From: Candidatus Desulfacyla euxinica
Lineage (GTDB): Bacteria; Desulfobacterota; DSM-4660; Desulfatiglandales; Desulfatiglandaceae
Length of the DNA stretch: 43,217 nucleotides
Reading direction: 5' to 3'
Assembly: GCA_014382715.1 (NCBI GenBank)
Contig: JACNJD010000283.1
Location: 11,557 to 54,773 of the forward strand
Shown here: one piece after another, positions 25,463 through 33,077 of the stretch
Position numbering within the stretch: position 1 is the first letter of the stretch
How the letters are laid out: the number at the start of each line of letters is the position of its first letter
Notes under the pieces: generated by a model
Told to the model about the DNA's origin: nothing
What the model saw: the letters and a program-made list of their open reading frames with translations, nothing else
Databases searched by the model: none
Program-made: the position numbers and the translations under genes

Positions 25463-26209
25463 TCAATGCTCCACCCGTATTATTTTCTCCTTGGGGAAAC
25501 GGTCTATCAAATCGGATAACGTAACATCCAGTTTCAACTTATTGTGAGACTGCAACGTCAAAAGAAGAAGAAACTGCCCCTGGTCCTCAACTAGATAGGA
25601 TCCGATCCTTGTCTCTTCGTTATCTTCGACCACCTCATTCAAGAGGGGGGCCACTTCAGATTCCCGGTCATCGATGAAGATCTTTGCGTAGAAGGTCGGA
25701 CAGCCTTCAATGTGCTGCAAGGTCACAAACAATTTCTCTCTCAAAAGCTTTGGAACGCCTGGATAGAGGAAGACATTTCTATACCTGATCAAAGGAAACC
25801 TGAGCATTTCGTGGCCGATCAGATCTGCTCCTTGTGGGACCAGGGCCATCTTTAACTGCTCCGTGTTCAAATCCGAACCAAATCTTTCATGGATCAGGTT
25901 TGCCAGATATGTATTCAGGACCGGCTTGACGAGGAATGCCTCTGATACGCCCTCGATAGTTACATCGTCGTGGGTCGGTCCAAGTCCACCGGAAGTGAAA
26001 ACGAAATCATATTTGCGCGAGAATTCCATGACCACCCGCGCAATCTCTTCCACGTTATCGGGAATAACAGTAACCTGTCGCAGTTCGATCCCACTCTGCC
26101 GCAATTGCCTTGCCATGAATGGTGTATTTTGATCTTGCACCATGCCCGATAGAATTTCGTTGCCTATAATGATGATTCCCGCAGTTTTTTCCGCAAAAGG
26201 ACTTTTCAA
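25463..26209 (-). CDS. CinA N-terminal/MoaB-like (MoCF_biosynth) protein
   Basis: A 248-residue protein made of the MoCF domain only: IIIIGNEILSGMVQDQNTPFMA, then the diagnostic DFVFTSGGLGPTHDDVT loop, and a C-terminal extension typical of the CinA N-terminal half. The C-terminal nicotinamide-nucleotide amidase domain of full CinA is missing. Family members bind molybdopterin-like or ADP-ribose-type ligands. No ATG fits. TTG 26209 has AAGGAG at 10-nt spacing, and TTG 26239 is in frame upstream with a worse context. It follows the catabolic locus on the same strand after about 160 bp. A link to its molybdopterin enzyme is possible but unproven. Confidence 0.83.
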   Translation of the reverse strand: MKSPFAEKTAGIIIIGNEILSGMVQDQNTPFMARQLRQSGIELRQVTVIPDNVEEIARVVMEFSRKYDFVFTSGGLGPTHDDVTIEGVSEAFLVKPVLNTYLANLIHERFGSDLNTEQLKMALVPQGADLIGHEMLRFPLIRYRNVFLYPGVPKLLREKLFVTLQHIEGCPTFYAKIFIDDRESEVAPLLNEVVEDNEETRIGSYLVEDQGQFLLLLTLQSHNKLKLDVTLSDLIDRFPKEKIIRVEH

Positions 26210-26371
26210 CCGAATTTCACTCCTTAGCCTGTTTTTCAACCCTTACAACAAAGGGGATAATGATTTACTATGTCTTAGCGCCGTTTTCAAAATAGGGGCG
26301 CACTCGATAACCTCATTGGCATACGAATGCCCGTGCCCTCTGAAAAGGGGCTTTATGTTATGCCAGGGGCC

Positions 26372-27985
26372 CTAATGGAGCCTGGACCAGGCCGCTTTCA
26401 GATCCGGGGGTCTCCACCATGGATCCATGCCCAGATCCTCGCAGATGGTCTTTGCGGCGTTGTAACCCGGGGCGCCTGTAATATTACCAAAGGGATGCGT
26501 TGAGGACCCACAGAGATAGAGTCCTTCAATGGGCGTTCGATAAGGAGACGACCCGGGAAAGGGCCTATTCTCCAGCATCTGGTCGCGACTCGCTCGACCC
26601 ACACAGTGATCTCCAGAACGCATGTTGATGAGCTTTCTTTCCACATCCAGAGGGGTAAAAAGGTAGCTGGCGACGATGTTTCGTCTTGTCAGATTGGTGG
26701 TATATTCACGCCATCTGGTCAAACAAACTTCCAGGTATTCCTCCTTGACCCTGTCCCAGGCCGCTGCGCCCCCATCTTTGAGGTGGTAAGGTGCAAACTG
26801 CCAAAGGAAGGCCGTATGCTTACCAGATGGCGCCTGAAGGGGATCATGCAGGGTCGGTTGCGCACATTGCATGCCGGGTTTTGTTGGAGGAATTCCTTCC
26901 GCGATCTCTTTCATATGCGTTTCCAAATCTTCCAGACATTCCAGACCAACATTATAGTTCAGGCCAGTGTTAACATCAGGATCAAAGGCGGAAGCTTTAT
27001 AGTTAATCGATTCATTGAGCGCAAGATGGACCCCGAAAAGCCCCCATTTTGAGAATTTATAAGCCTTTACTTTTTCAATGAATCCGGGATCAAGCTTGTC
27101 TTCCCCGACCATTCCTAGGAATGTCTGTGGTACATCCACTGAACTGGCGACGAGCCTTCTGGCGCGTATGGTTCTGCCGTCGTCCAGCGCCACGCCTACC
27201 GCGCGTCCCCCTTCTACGGTTATTTCCCGCACGTGGGAGGCCTCTTGAATCCTGCCGCCCTGGGCTTCAACAAAGGCGGAAATTCCATGGGCCAGGGTAT
27301 GGGACCCGCCCCTGCACATGCTTCCTTTCAAGGCGCCGGCAATAGCAGACGGTACGGAGTATCCCAGCCCGGGCTCGTCGTGGAGAAACATCTTTGTGGT
27401 GACAAGAAAGATGAGCATGGCCCGCATCTGTTCCGACTCAAACAGTTCCTTTGCCAGCGCTACAGGAGTTTGCTCAGAAAAATCCAGGTAATCGCGGCCC
27501 AGCGCGCTCTTCTCAAGTAGGGCTCGCTTCTCTTCAAAAGAGATTGGGGGAGCATAGGTTTCGGGTGTGATAATTAGATCATTCATACGCCGAAACCGTT
27601 TCAACAGGCCTCGATACTGGTTCGCATCTTTTTTGGAGAAATAAGAGATGCTTTTAATGGTCCTCTCATCGTCCCTGTGAAAAACCAGACTCTTGCCGTC
27701 ACCGAAGGGTAACACCGTCTGCACGTCAGGCATAATCATGCGGACCCCGTAACGGGCCAAATCCAGGTCTTTAAACCATGGCAGGTCAGGTATCCATCTC
27801 AGAAAAAAGGCGTGCAGGTTATGGTAGAACCCCGGTATAGTGACCTCTTCCGTGCACAGTCCGCCACCAGGCTCTGTTCTTTTTTCGAGGACCAGCGTTT
27901 CAAGCCCCGCCTTTCTTAGATATGCGGAGAGTATCTGTCCGTTATGCCCTCCGCCTACAATTATGGCATCAAATGCCTCTCCCAT
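26372..27985 (-). CDS. CrtI/phytoene-desaturase-like FAD oxidoreductase 1
   Basis: A 537-residue flavoprotein of the amine oxidase/CrtI/RetSat-type fold. The N-terminal dinucleotide-binding motif is DAIIVGGGHNGQILSAYLRKAG, followed by LEKRTEPGGGLCTEE. The C-terminal FAD site is TPIEGLYLCGSSTHPFGNITGAPGYNAA. It is a clear paralogue of the gene at 35976-37556, sharing the GGGHNG start, GGGLxTEExTIPGF and LDxERKLxNM segments. Such enzymes desaturate or isomerise lipophilic substrates; the real substrate is unknown. It is the last gene of the minus-strand locus, 34 bp after livF, with GAGG at 8-nt spacing before the ATG. This is an unusual companion for an ABC importer. Confidence 0.88.
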   Translation of the reverse strand: MGEAFDAIIVGGGHNGQILSAYLRKAGLETLVLEKRTEPGGGLCTEEVTIPGFYHNLHAFFLRWIPDLPWFKDLDLARYGVRMIMPDVQTVLPFGDGKSLVFHRDDERTIKSISYFSKKDANQYRGLLKRFRRMNDLIITPETYAPPISFEEKRALLEKSALGRDYLDFSEQTPVALAKELFESEQMRAMLIFLVTTKMFLHDEPGLGYSVPSAIAGALKGSMCRGGSHTLAHGISAFVEAQGGRIQEASHVREITVEGGRAVGVALDDGRTIRARRLVASSVDVPQTFLGMVGEDKLDPGFIEKVKAYKFSKWGLFGVHLALNESINYKASAFDPDVNTGLNYNVGLECLEDLETHMKEIAEGIPPTKPGMQCAQPTLHDPLQAPSGKHTAFLWQFAPYHLKDGGAAAWDRVKEEYLEVCLTRWREYTTNLTRRNIVASYLFTPLDVERKLINMRSGDHCVGRASRDQMLENRPFPGSSPYRTPIEGLYLCGSSTHPFGNITGAPGYNAAKTICEDLGMDPWWRPPDLKAAWSRLH

Positions 27986-28019
27986 GATTCAGCCTCTTGA
28001 GCAGTTGCTCGTCATCTAC

Positions 28020-28730
28020 TCAGCCCGTCTTTCCCCCTAAGTACGCGGCACGAATTCTTTCGTTTGATATGAGATCCTGACCGCTTCCCGAAAGTACGAT
28101 CTGACCCGTTTCCAGCACGTATCCCCGATCAGCGATCTTTAATGCCTTTCTTGCATTCTGTTCAACCAAAAGGATATCCACATCAGCACTCCGGAGTTCC
28201 TTTATCTTTAAAAAAACTTCATTAACCAGTATGGGTGCCAGCCCCAGGGACGGTTCGTCCATCATGAGCAGTTTTGGTTTGGACATCAGGGCGCGTCCGA
28301 TGGCCAGCATCTGCTGCTCTCCGCCGCTGAGGGTTTTCCCAAGCTGGGTTTGTCTCTCCCTCAATATGGGAAATAGTTCAAAGACCGCCTTCACAGACGA
28401 ATTCACCTCGTCCCTGCGGCGTATGAATCCGCCCATCAGCAGGTTTTCAAGGACGGTCATGTCGCTCAGGATCTCCCGACCCTCGGGGACCAGGCATATC
28501 CCCCGCCGCAAGGTCTTGTGGGGGGGTAGACCGGTGATCCGCTCATTTTCAAAGGTAATCTCACCCTTGCCGGGAGCAAGTAAACCCGATATAACCCTGA
28601 GCACCGTCGTCTTTCCCGCCCCGTTGGCCCCGATCAGGGTAACGATCTCACCTTTTTGTACATCCAGGTCCAGCTTTTTTAACACTTTGATCGCACCGTA
28701 CCCGGCTTCAATACCTCGAATCGTCAGCAT
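28020..28730 (-). CDS. livF: Branched-chain amino acid-type ABC transporter ATPase LivF
   Basis: The second cytoplasmic ATPase of a HAAT-family (Liv) importer. Walker A is GANGAGKTTV, the signature LSGGEQQMLAIGRAL, Walker B LLMMDEPSLGLAP, and the H-loop VEQNARKAL. The 236-residue length is typical of LivF. It starts 9 bp after livG. Substrates of such systems include leucine, isoleucine and valine, but also aromatic acids, urea and amides. In this locus a non-amino-acid substrate is just as likely. Confidence 0.95.
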   Translation of the reverse strand: MLTIRGIEAGYGAIKVLKKLDLDVQKGEIVTLIGANGAGKTTVLRVISGLLAPGKGEITFENERITGLPPHKTLRRGICLVPEGREILSDMTVLENLLMGGFIRRRDEVNSSVKAVFELFPILRERQTQLGKTLSGGEQQMLAIGRALMSKPKLLMMDEPSLGLAPILVNEVFLKIKELRSADVDILLVEQNARKALKIADRGYVLETGQIVLSGSGQDLISNERIRAAYLGGKTG

Positions 28731-28739
28731 TCCCGTCTC

Positions 28740-29489
28740 CTAATCGTCCTCCCTCCCAAGATAGGCGTCAATCACTGCATCATTTGCCTGAATCTCTTCC
28801 GGCGTGCCCTGGGTGATCAGCTCACCGAAACTAAGCACGGCTATCCGATCACAAATCCCCATAACCACCTTCATATCGTGTTCAATAAGCAGAACGGTTA
28901 TACCCGTCTCCCGAAGTTCTCTAATCCTTTCAAGTAGATCGGCGCTCTCTGCCTCATTCATGCCTGCAGCGGGTTCATCCAGCAGAAGGAGCTTTGGCTT
29001 CAAGGCAAGTGCTCTTGCTATTTCAAGACGCCGCTGTTCACCGTAAGAAAGACTCGGGCTTTGTTCATCACGTTTTTCCCATAAACCCAGCCGGTTCATC
29101 AGCTCGTCAGCTTCCTGCCGCAAACGGCGTTCCCTGGCACTGTACATCTGGAACAGACTGCTTACACCCGATCGCGCATGAATGTTCTGGGCCACCTGGA
29201 TATTTTCTTTTACCGTCATGGTTCCAAATAGCCGGATGTTTTGAAAGGTTCTTGCGATTCCGAGCCTTGCAATCTTATGGGCCCGGAGCCCGGTGATCTC
29301 CTGTCCGAAAAAACGGATGGCGCCCTCCGTTGCAGGGTAGTACCCGGTGATTAGGTTGAAAAGGGTTGTCTTGCCAGCCCCGTTTGGACCAATAAGCCCA
29401 TATATCTGCCTCTCCGCAACATCTAAGGAGATGTCTCTCAAGGCCATCAGACCACCAAAACTTTTGGATATGTTTTTTATCTCTAACAT
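28740..29489 (-). CDS. livG: Branched-chain amino acid-type ABC transporter ATPase LivG
   Basis: The first ATPase of the importer, 249 residues. Walker [12 protein letters not shown], a [29 protein letters not shown] segment typical of LivG, signature [15 protein letters not shown], Walker [13 protein letters not shown], and switch His in [11 protein letters not shown]. It is separated from livM by one base and probably translationally coupled. Confidence 0.95.
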   Translation of the reverse strand: MLEIKNISKSFGGLMALRDISLDVAERQIYGLIGPNGAGKTTLFNLITGYYPATEGAIRFFGQEITGLRAHKIARLGIARTFQNIRLFGTMTVKENIQVAQNIHARSGVSSLFQMYSARERRLRQEADELMNRLGLWEKRDEQSPSLSYGEQRRLEIARALALKPKLLLLDEPAAGMNEAESADLLERIRELRETGITVLLIEHDMKVVMGICDRIAVLSFGELITQGTPEEIQANDAVIDAYLGREDD

Positions 29490-29490
29490 G

Positions 29491-30345
29491 TTACGGTCCC
29501 GTCCTTGTGAAAAGACCCCCTATCCAGTTCTCGACCCACTTTACCATTGGGCGCGTAATAATGCCGTAGGGGCGGAGTATAATCATGACAACCAGAATAG
29601 CACCATAAAAGCTGAGGCGCCAGTCAGCCATGAAACGCAGCAGCTCCGGGAGAATGCTGAAAATGACGGCTCCCAGTATGGCCCCCCAGAAGGTATACAT
29701 TCCTCCCAGAATCACGTAGAGAATGGCCATGGAGGAGACGAGGATATTGAAGTTGTTACTCTCAATGTAGAACATATAGTGGGCATAAAGACCACCGGCA
29801 GCGCCTGCAATGAATGCGCCGAGGCCAAAGGTCCCCAGCTTCAGCAGGGTGACATTCAGCCCGATGGAGCTGGCCACCTCGGGGTCATCCCTAACCGCGT
29901 CCAGAGAACGACCCATCCGGGAGTGACTCAAAAGCCAGAACAGGAGAACCATGGAAAAAACCCAGCCGTAGATCAACAGCAGCGTTGTCCCCATCGGCCC
30001 CCGGAAACCATAAGCGCCCCCTGTGGGTTCGAAATTGAGAAAGAAGGTTCGCACCACCTCCCCGAAGCCGAAGGTGGCCATGACCAGGTAGAGGCCCTCC
30101 AGTCTCAGGGCAGGAATCCCCACCCCGATGCCTATGATGAAGGAGAGAAAAGCGCCACTCAGGAGTGCTGGCAGGATGGGCATGCCGACCTTGACGGTGA
30201 GATAGGCCGAGGCATATGCGCCGATGGCCATAAACCCGGCATTTCCCAGAGAGACCTGATCCGTGGTGATCATGGCATAGACGCTTAACGCCATCAAGAT
30301 ATTGACCCCCATCAGGGCAACGATTCCTTGCATGTAAACACTCAT
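29491..30345 (-). CDS. livM: Branched-chain amino acid-type ABC transporter permease LivM
   Basis: An integral membrane subunit of 284 residues with about eight membrane helices. The conserved core is [18 protein letters not shown] near the N-terminus and the cytoplasmic EAA-like loop [21 protein letters not shown]. The segment [30 protein letters not shown] matches the family. It pairs with LivH to form the channel, and lies 20 bp after livH. Confidence 0.94.
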   Translation of the reverse strand: MSVYMQGIVALMGVNILMALSVYAMITTDQVSLGNAGFMAIGAYASAYLTVKVGMPILPALLSGAFLSFIIGIGVGIPALRLEGLYLVMATFGFGEVVRTFFLNFEPTGGAYGFRGPMGTTLLLIYGWVFSMVLLFWLLSHSRMGRSLDAVRDDPEVASSIGLNVTLLKLGTFGLGAFIAGAAGGLYAHYMFYIESNNFNILVSSMAILYVILGGMYTFWGAILGAVIFSILPELLRFMADWRLSFYGAILVVMIILRPYGIITRPMVKWVENWIGGLFTRTGP

Positions 30346-30365
30346 CAGATATCCCTCAAATCCAG

Positions 30366-31226
30366 CTATCGTTCCTTGGCGCCGAAAAGGCCCTCGGGCT
30401 TGAAAACAATGAATACAAAAAACAGGCCGAACAAAATTATATCTCTGTAACTGGCCGTAAAATAGGCATCATTCATAATTTCGATGATACCGATCATCAG
30501 GCCGCCGATCATGGCTCCCCGGAGACTTCCTACCCCTCCTATGACCATGGCGACCATCCCGATCAATCCCTGCCGAATCCCTATGAAGGGGGTGATCTGC
30601 AGATATACCAGCGCAGTGAGAACCCCTGCGATCCCGGCCAGGGCACCGGAGGCGAAAAAGGTGACAATAATAACCATGTTTACATCAACACCTAAGATGC
30701 TGGCTGTCTGCGGTTTTTCCGAGGTTGCCCGCATAGCCCGACCAAACCGCGTTTTCCTCACAAACAGATCGATTCCAATCATGAACCCCAGTGATACCAC
30801 AAGGATAATAATGTCTATGGATGAGATCTGAACCGAGCCCAGGTGGAATTGGGCGATTTCCATGGTCTGAGGATACCTTGACGGCTCCGAACCCCACATT
30901 TGAGTGGCCACATTCTGCAGGAGTATGCCAAAGGCGATGGTACTGAGAAGCGGCATCAGAAAGTGGGCCTTCCTGAGAGGGCGAAAACAAAGACGCTCAA
31001 TGATTACCGCAAGGAGCCCGGCCCCTATCATTGCCAGAATGAGGGCAAGATAGAGGGGCATCCCCAAAAGAGAGAATGTGAGCCCAAGGAAGGCCCCGAT
31101 CATGAAGACATCCCCGTGGGCAATGTTGAGCATCTGAAGCAGACCGAGCACGAGGGTAAACCCTATGGCAAGGAGCGAGTAAGTGCTGCCTAAGGTCAAT
31201 CCGTTTATGAGTTGCTGAAGGAACAT
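30366..31226 (-). CDS. livH: Branched-chain amino acid-type ABC transporter permease LivH
   Basis: The partner permease, 286 residues, about eight membrane helices. Family segments are FLQQLINGLTLGSTYSLLAIGFTLVLGLLQMLNIAHGD at the N-terminus (several short conserved pieces) and GVDVNMVIIVTFFASGALAGIAGVL before the last helices. A stable hairpin at 31239-31276 separates it from livK. This fits the usual need for more binding protein than permease. Confidence 0.94.
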   Translation of the reverse strand: MFLQQLINGLTLGSTYSLLAIGFTLVLGLLQMLNIAHGDVFMIGAFLGLTFSLLGMPLYLALILAMIGAGLLAVIIERLCFRPLRKAHFLMPLLSTIAFGILLQNVATQMWGSEPSRYPQTMEIAQFHLGSVQISSIDIIILVVSLGFMIGIDLFVRKTRFGRAMRATSEKPQTASILGVDVNMVIIVTFFASGALAGIAGVLTALVYLQITPFIGIRQGLIGMVAMVIGGVGSLRGAMIGGLMIGIIEIMNDAYFTASYRDIILFGLFFVFIVFKPEGLFGAKER

Positions 31227-31238
31227 GAGTCACCCCTG

Positions 31239-31276
31239 AAAACCGTCCTCGGGCGGTCTGCCGACCGCCCGGTTTT
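31239..31276 (-). terminator. Intercistronic hairpin between livK and livH
   Basis: A perfect 9-bp stem CGGGCGGTC / GACCGCCCG with loop TGCC (31250-31271). An overlapping outer AAAACCG / CGGTTTT pair (31239-31276) could form an alternative stem. There is no long U run, so partial termination or mRNA 3'-end protection of livK is more likely than full termination. Confidence 0.6.
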
Positions 31277-31285
31277 GCGGATTTA

Positions 31286-32494
31286 TCAGTCGCTGGTCAC
31301 AACCTTCCATTGACCGTCCTTGATCTCAAGGACATGCACGTCTTTGAGCCCATCGCCCACGTCATTGAATCCCTTACTGGCAACCCCCTTGAAATCTTTC
31401 AAGTTGGTCATGTACTGCATGATCTTTGCACGATCCTTTTCCAGGTCGCCGGGCTTATTGGTGACACCTTTACTCTTGATGCCACTCACGATCATGTAGA
31501 CGGCATCGTAAGAATTGACCGGATAGTAGTCCGGGGTGGCGGTATAGGGCCCGGAATACATATCCTTGGCCCTATTCTTGTAGGCCTTTACGAATTCCCT
31601 GCTGGCGGGTGTATCCACACCCAGGTGCCAGATAGTCCCGGCAAATGTTCCAGCCACGGCCTTACCCCCCTTCTGAGGCAACTCCCCTTCTACGATGGGT
31701 GCGGTACCGAAAAAAGGCTGCTTCATACCCTGTCTGCGTGCTTCTGTGATAATGTTCAACGCATCCGGGCCAAGGGCTCCAAGGGCAATGCCGTCGGGGT
31801 TCATGGCCTTCAATTTGGTAATCTGGGCCTTAAATTGCGCGTCGTTGGTCTGAAATGTGATAGGCTTGTCGCCCGTGACGATCTCGATGCCCTGGGCCTT
31901 CAATGCGGGCGGAAAGACCTTGGTCCCGAGGGCCCGGCTCACCGCATCTTTGATGTCGGCCATAATGGCCACGGTCTTAATATTGTACCGGTCTTTGAAA
32001 TCTTTTATTACAGCTCCGGCTATTTTGTCTTCTGTGAGGGTATTTCGAAAGGCATAGGGTCGATTTGCAGCAGCAAGGCCCGGCTTGGATGAGGCTACTG
32101 CGATCTGGACTATCTTGAGCTGGTTGCCCAAAGGGAAGGTGGTTTCTGCAACCGAACTATAATGCGGGCCCACAATGGCGATAACCTTCTCGTCACCGGC
32201 AAGTTTACGTACCGCATGGACCGCATCCTGCGGATTGCTGGCGGTATCTTCGATGTAGAGTTTCAGCGGGACCCCGTTCACGCCGCCTGCGGCATTTATG
32301 ACATCAACGGCAGCCTGCGCCCCGATTGCTTCTCTTTTGCCTGCGTTGGCGCCATGCCCGCTCAGGGGAATGGCCATTCCAATTTTTATCTCTTTACCCT
32401 CCACCGCCTGTGCCGTAGTGATCCCTGTTAAGATTAATGAAACAGCAATGATCGAGAACACGATACCAAAAAATAACCCGTATTTCTTTTGCAT
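31286..32494 (-). CDS. livK: Periplasmic substrate-binding protein of the Liv-type importer
   Basis: A 402-residue type I periplasmic binding protein. The Sec signal peptide (about 1-30) ends near TTAQAVEG. The mature part begins KEIKIGMAIPLSGHGANAGK, then AAVDVINAAGGVNGVPLKL, ASNPQDAVHAVRKLAGDEKVIAIVGPHYSS, and AALGPDALNIITEARRQG-like hinge segments, all typical of the family. The start ATG has AAAGGAGG at 9-nt spacing. It is the first transporter gene of the locus and determines the specificity of uptake, which cannot be read here. Confidence 0.94.
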   Translation of the reverse strand: MQKKYGLFFGIVFSIIAVSLILTGITTAQAVEGKEIKIGMAIPLSGHGANAGKREAIGAQAAVDVINAAGGVNGVPLKLYIEDTASNPQDAVHAVRKLAGDEKVIAIVGPHYSSVAETTFPLGNQLKIVQIAVASSKPGLAAANRPYAFRNTLTEDKIAGAVIKDFKDRYNIKTVAIMADIKDAVSRALGTKVFPPALKAQGIEIVTGDKPITFQTNDAQFKAQITKLKAMNPDGIALGALGPDALNIITEARRQGMKQPFFGTAPIVEGELPQKGGKAVAGTFAGTIWHLGVDTPASREFVKAYKNRAKDMYSGPYTATPDYYPVNSYDAVYMIVSGIKSKGVTNKPGDLEKDRAKIMQYMTNLKDFKGVASKGFNDVGDGLKDVHVLEIKDGQWKVVTSD

Positions 32495-32747
32495 TTGATT
32501 GATCCTCCTTTAAGAATAAATAGTCCAAATAATCAAAGTTAGAACCTGAGGCAAACCCAATTAGTCGTTATCACCTCCTCCCTCCGTTTATCACGAGACT
32601 CCGTCGGACACGGCAAATAAAGACAAATGCAATTCACCCGAGTCCTAACCATAGATGGCACAGACTGTTAAGAATTTTGTCTATAAACCAACGGCCCGTG
32701 GCAGAAACAACCCGCTGAGCGCTTCAGGCTGGTTCCAGATGGCCTCC

Positions 32748-33077
32748 TTATTTATTGCTTCCCCAAATCACAGACTTCTTCTTCTTTTCCACAAGTTTTG
32801 ACAACTCCTCAATAGGCCCGAAATCCATGCATTTTGTCATACAATGGTGAACACAGGCAGGCTTCATGCCCTGCGCTATCCGATTCACACATAAATTACA
32901 ATATTCCGTAGGAATCGGAATGTATTCGATGACCCTTTTGTCTTCGGCTTGATAGGTTCGCTCAATAACCCGGATACCCCACTGGTCCAGCTTGAGGTCA
33001 TTTTCCTGTTTACAGGCCAATTCGCAAGCATGGCACCCGCTACACCAGTCATAGTCGATATATAAACCATATTTCAT
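32748..33077 (-). CDS. 2x[4Fe-4S] ferredoxin-like electron-transfer subunit
   Basis: A 109-residue protein carrying two cubane sites. One set is C12, C15, C18 and C22 (CSGCHACELAC). The second is C60, C63, C75 and C79 (CNLC ... ACVHHC), with a further C83. This is a short form of the four-cluster DmsB/PsrB-type electron subunit. It overlaps the stop of the molybdopterin oxidoreductase gene by 4 bp (ATGA), so it is the dedicated partner. No membrane anchor gene follows, which argues for a soluble cytoplasmic enzyme passing electrons to a soluble carrier. Confidence 0.88.
   Translation of the reverse strand: MKYGLYIDYDWCSGCHACELACKQENDLKLDQWGIRVIERTYQAEDKRVIEYIPIPTEYCNLCVNRIAQGMKPACVHHCMTKCMDFGPIEELSKLVEKKKKSVIWGSNK

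Noticed and set aside
29347..30288. 313-codon plus-strand frame
   Set aside because: Antisense to livM and livG, with a composition typical of a shadow of GC-rich genes; the minus-strand genes have all family motifs.
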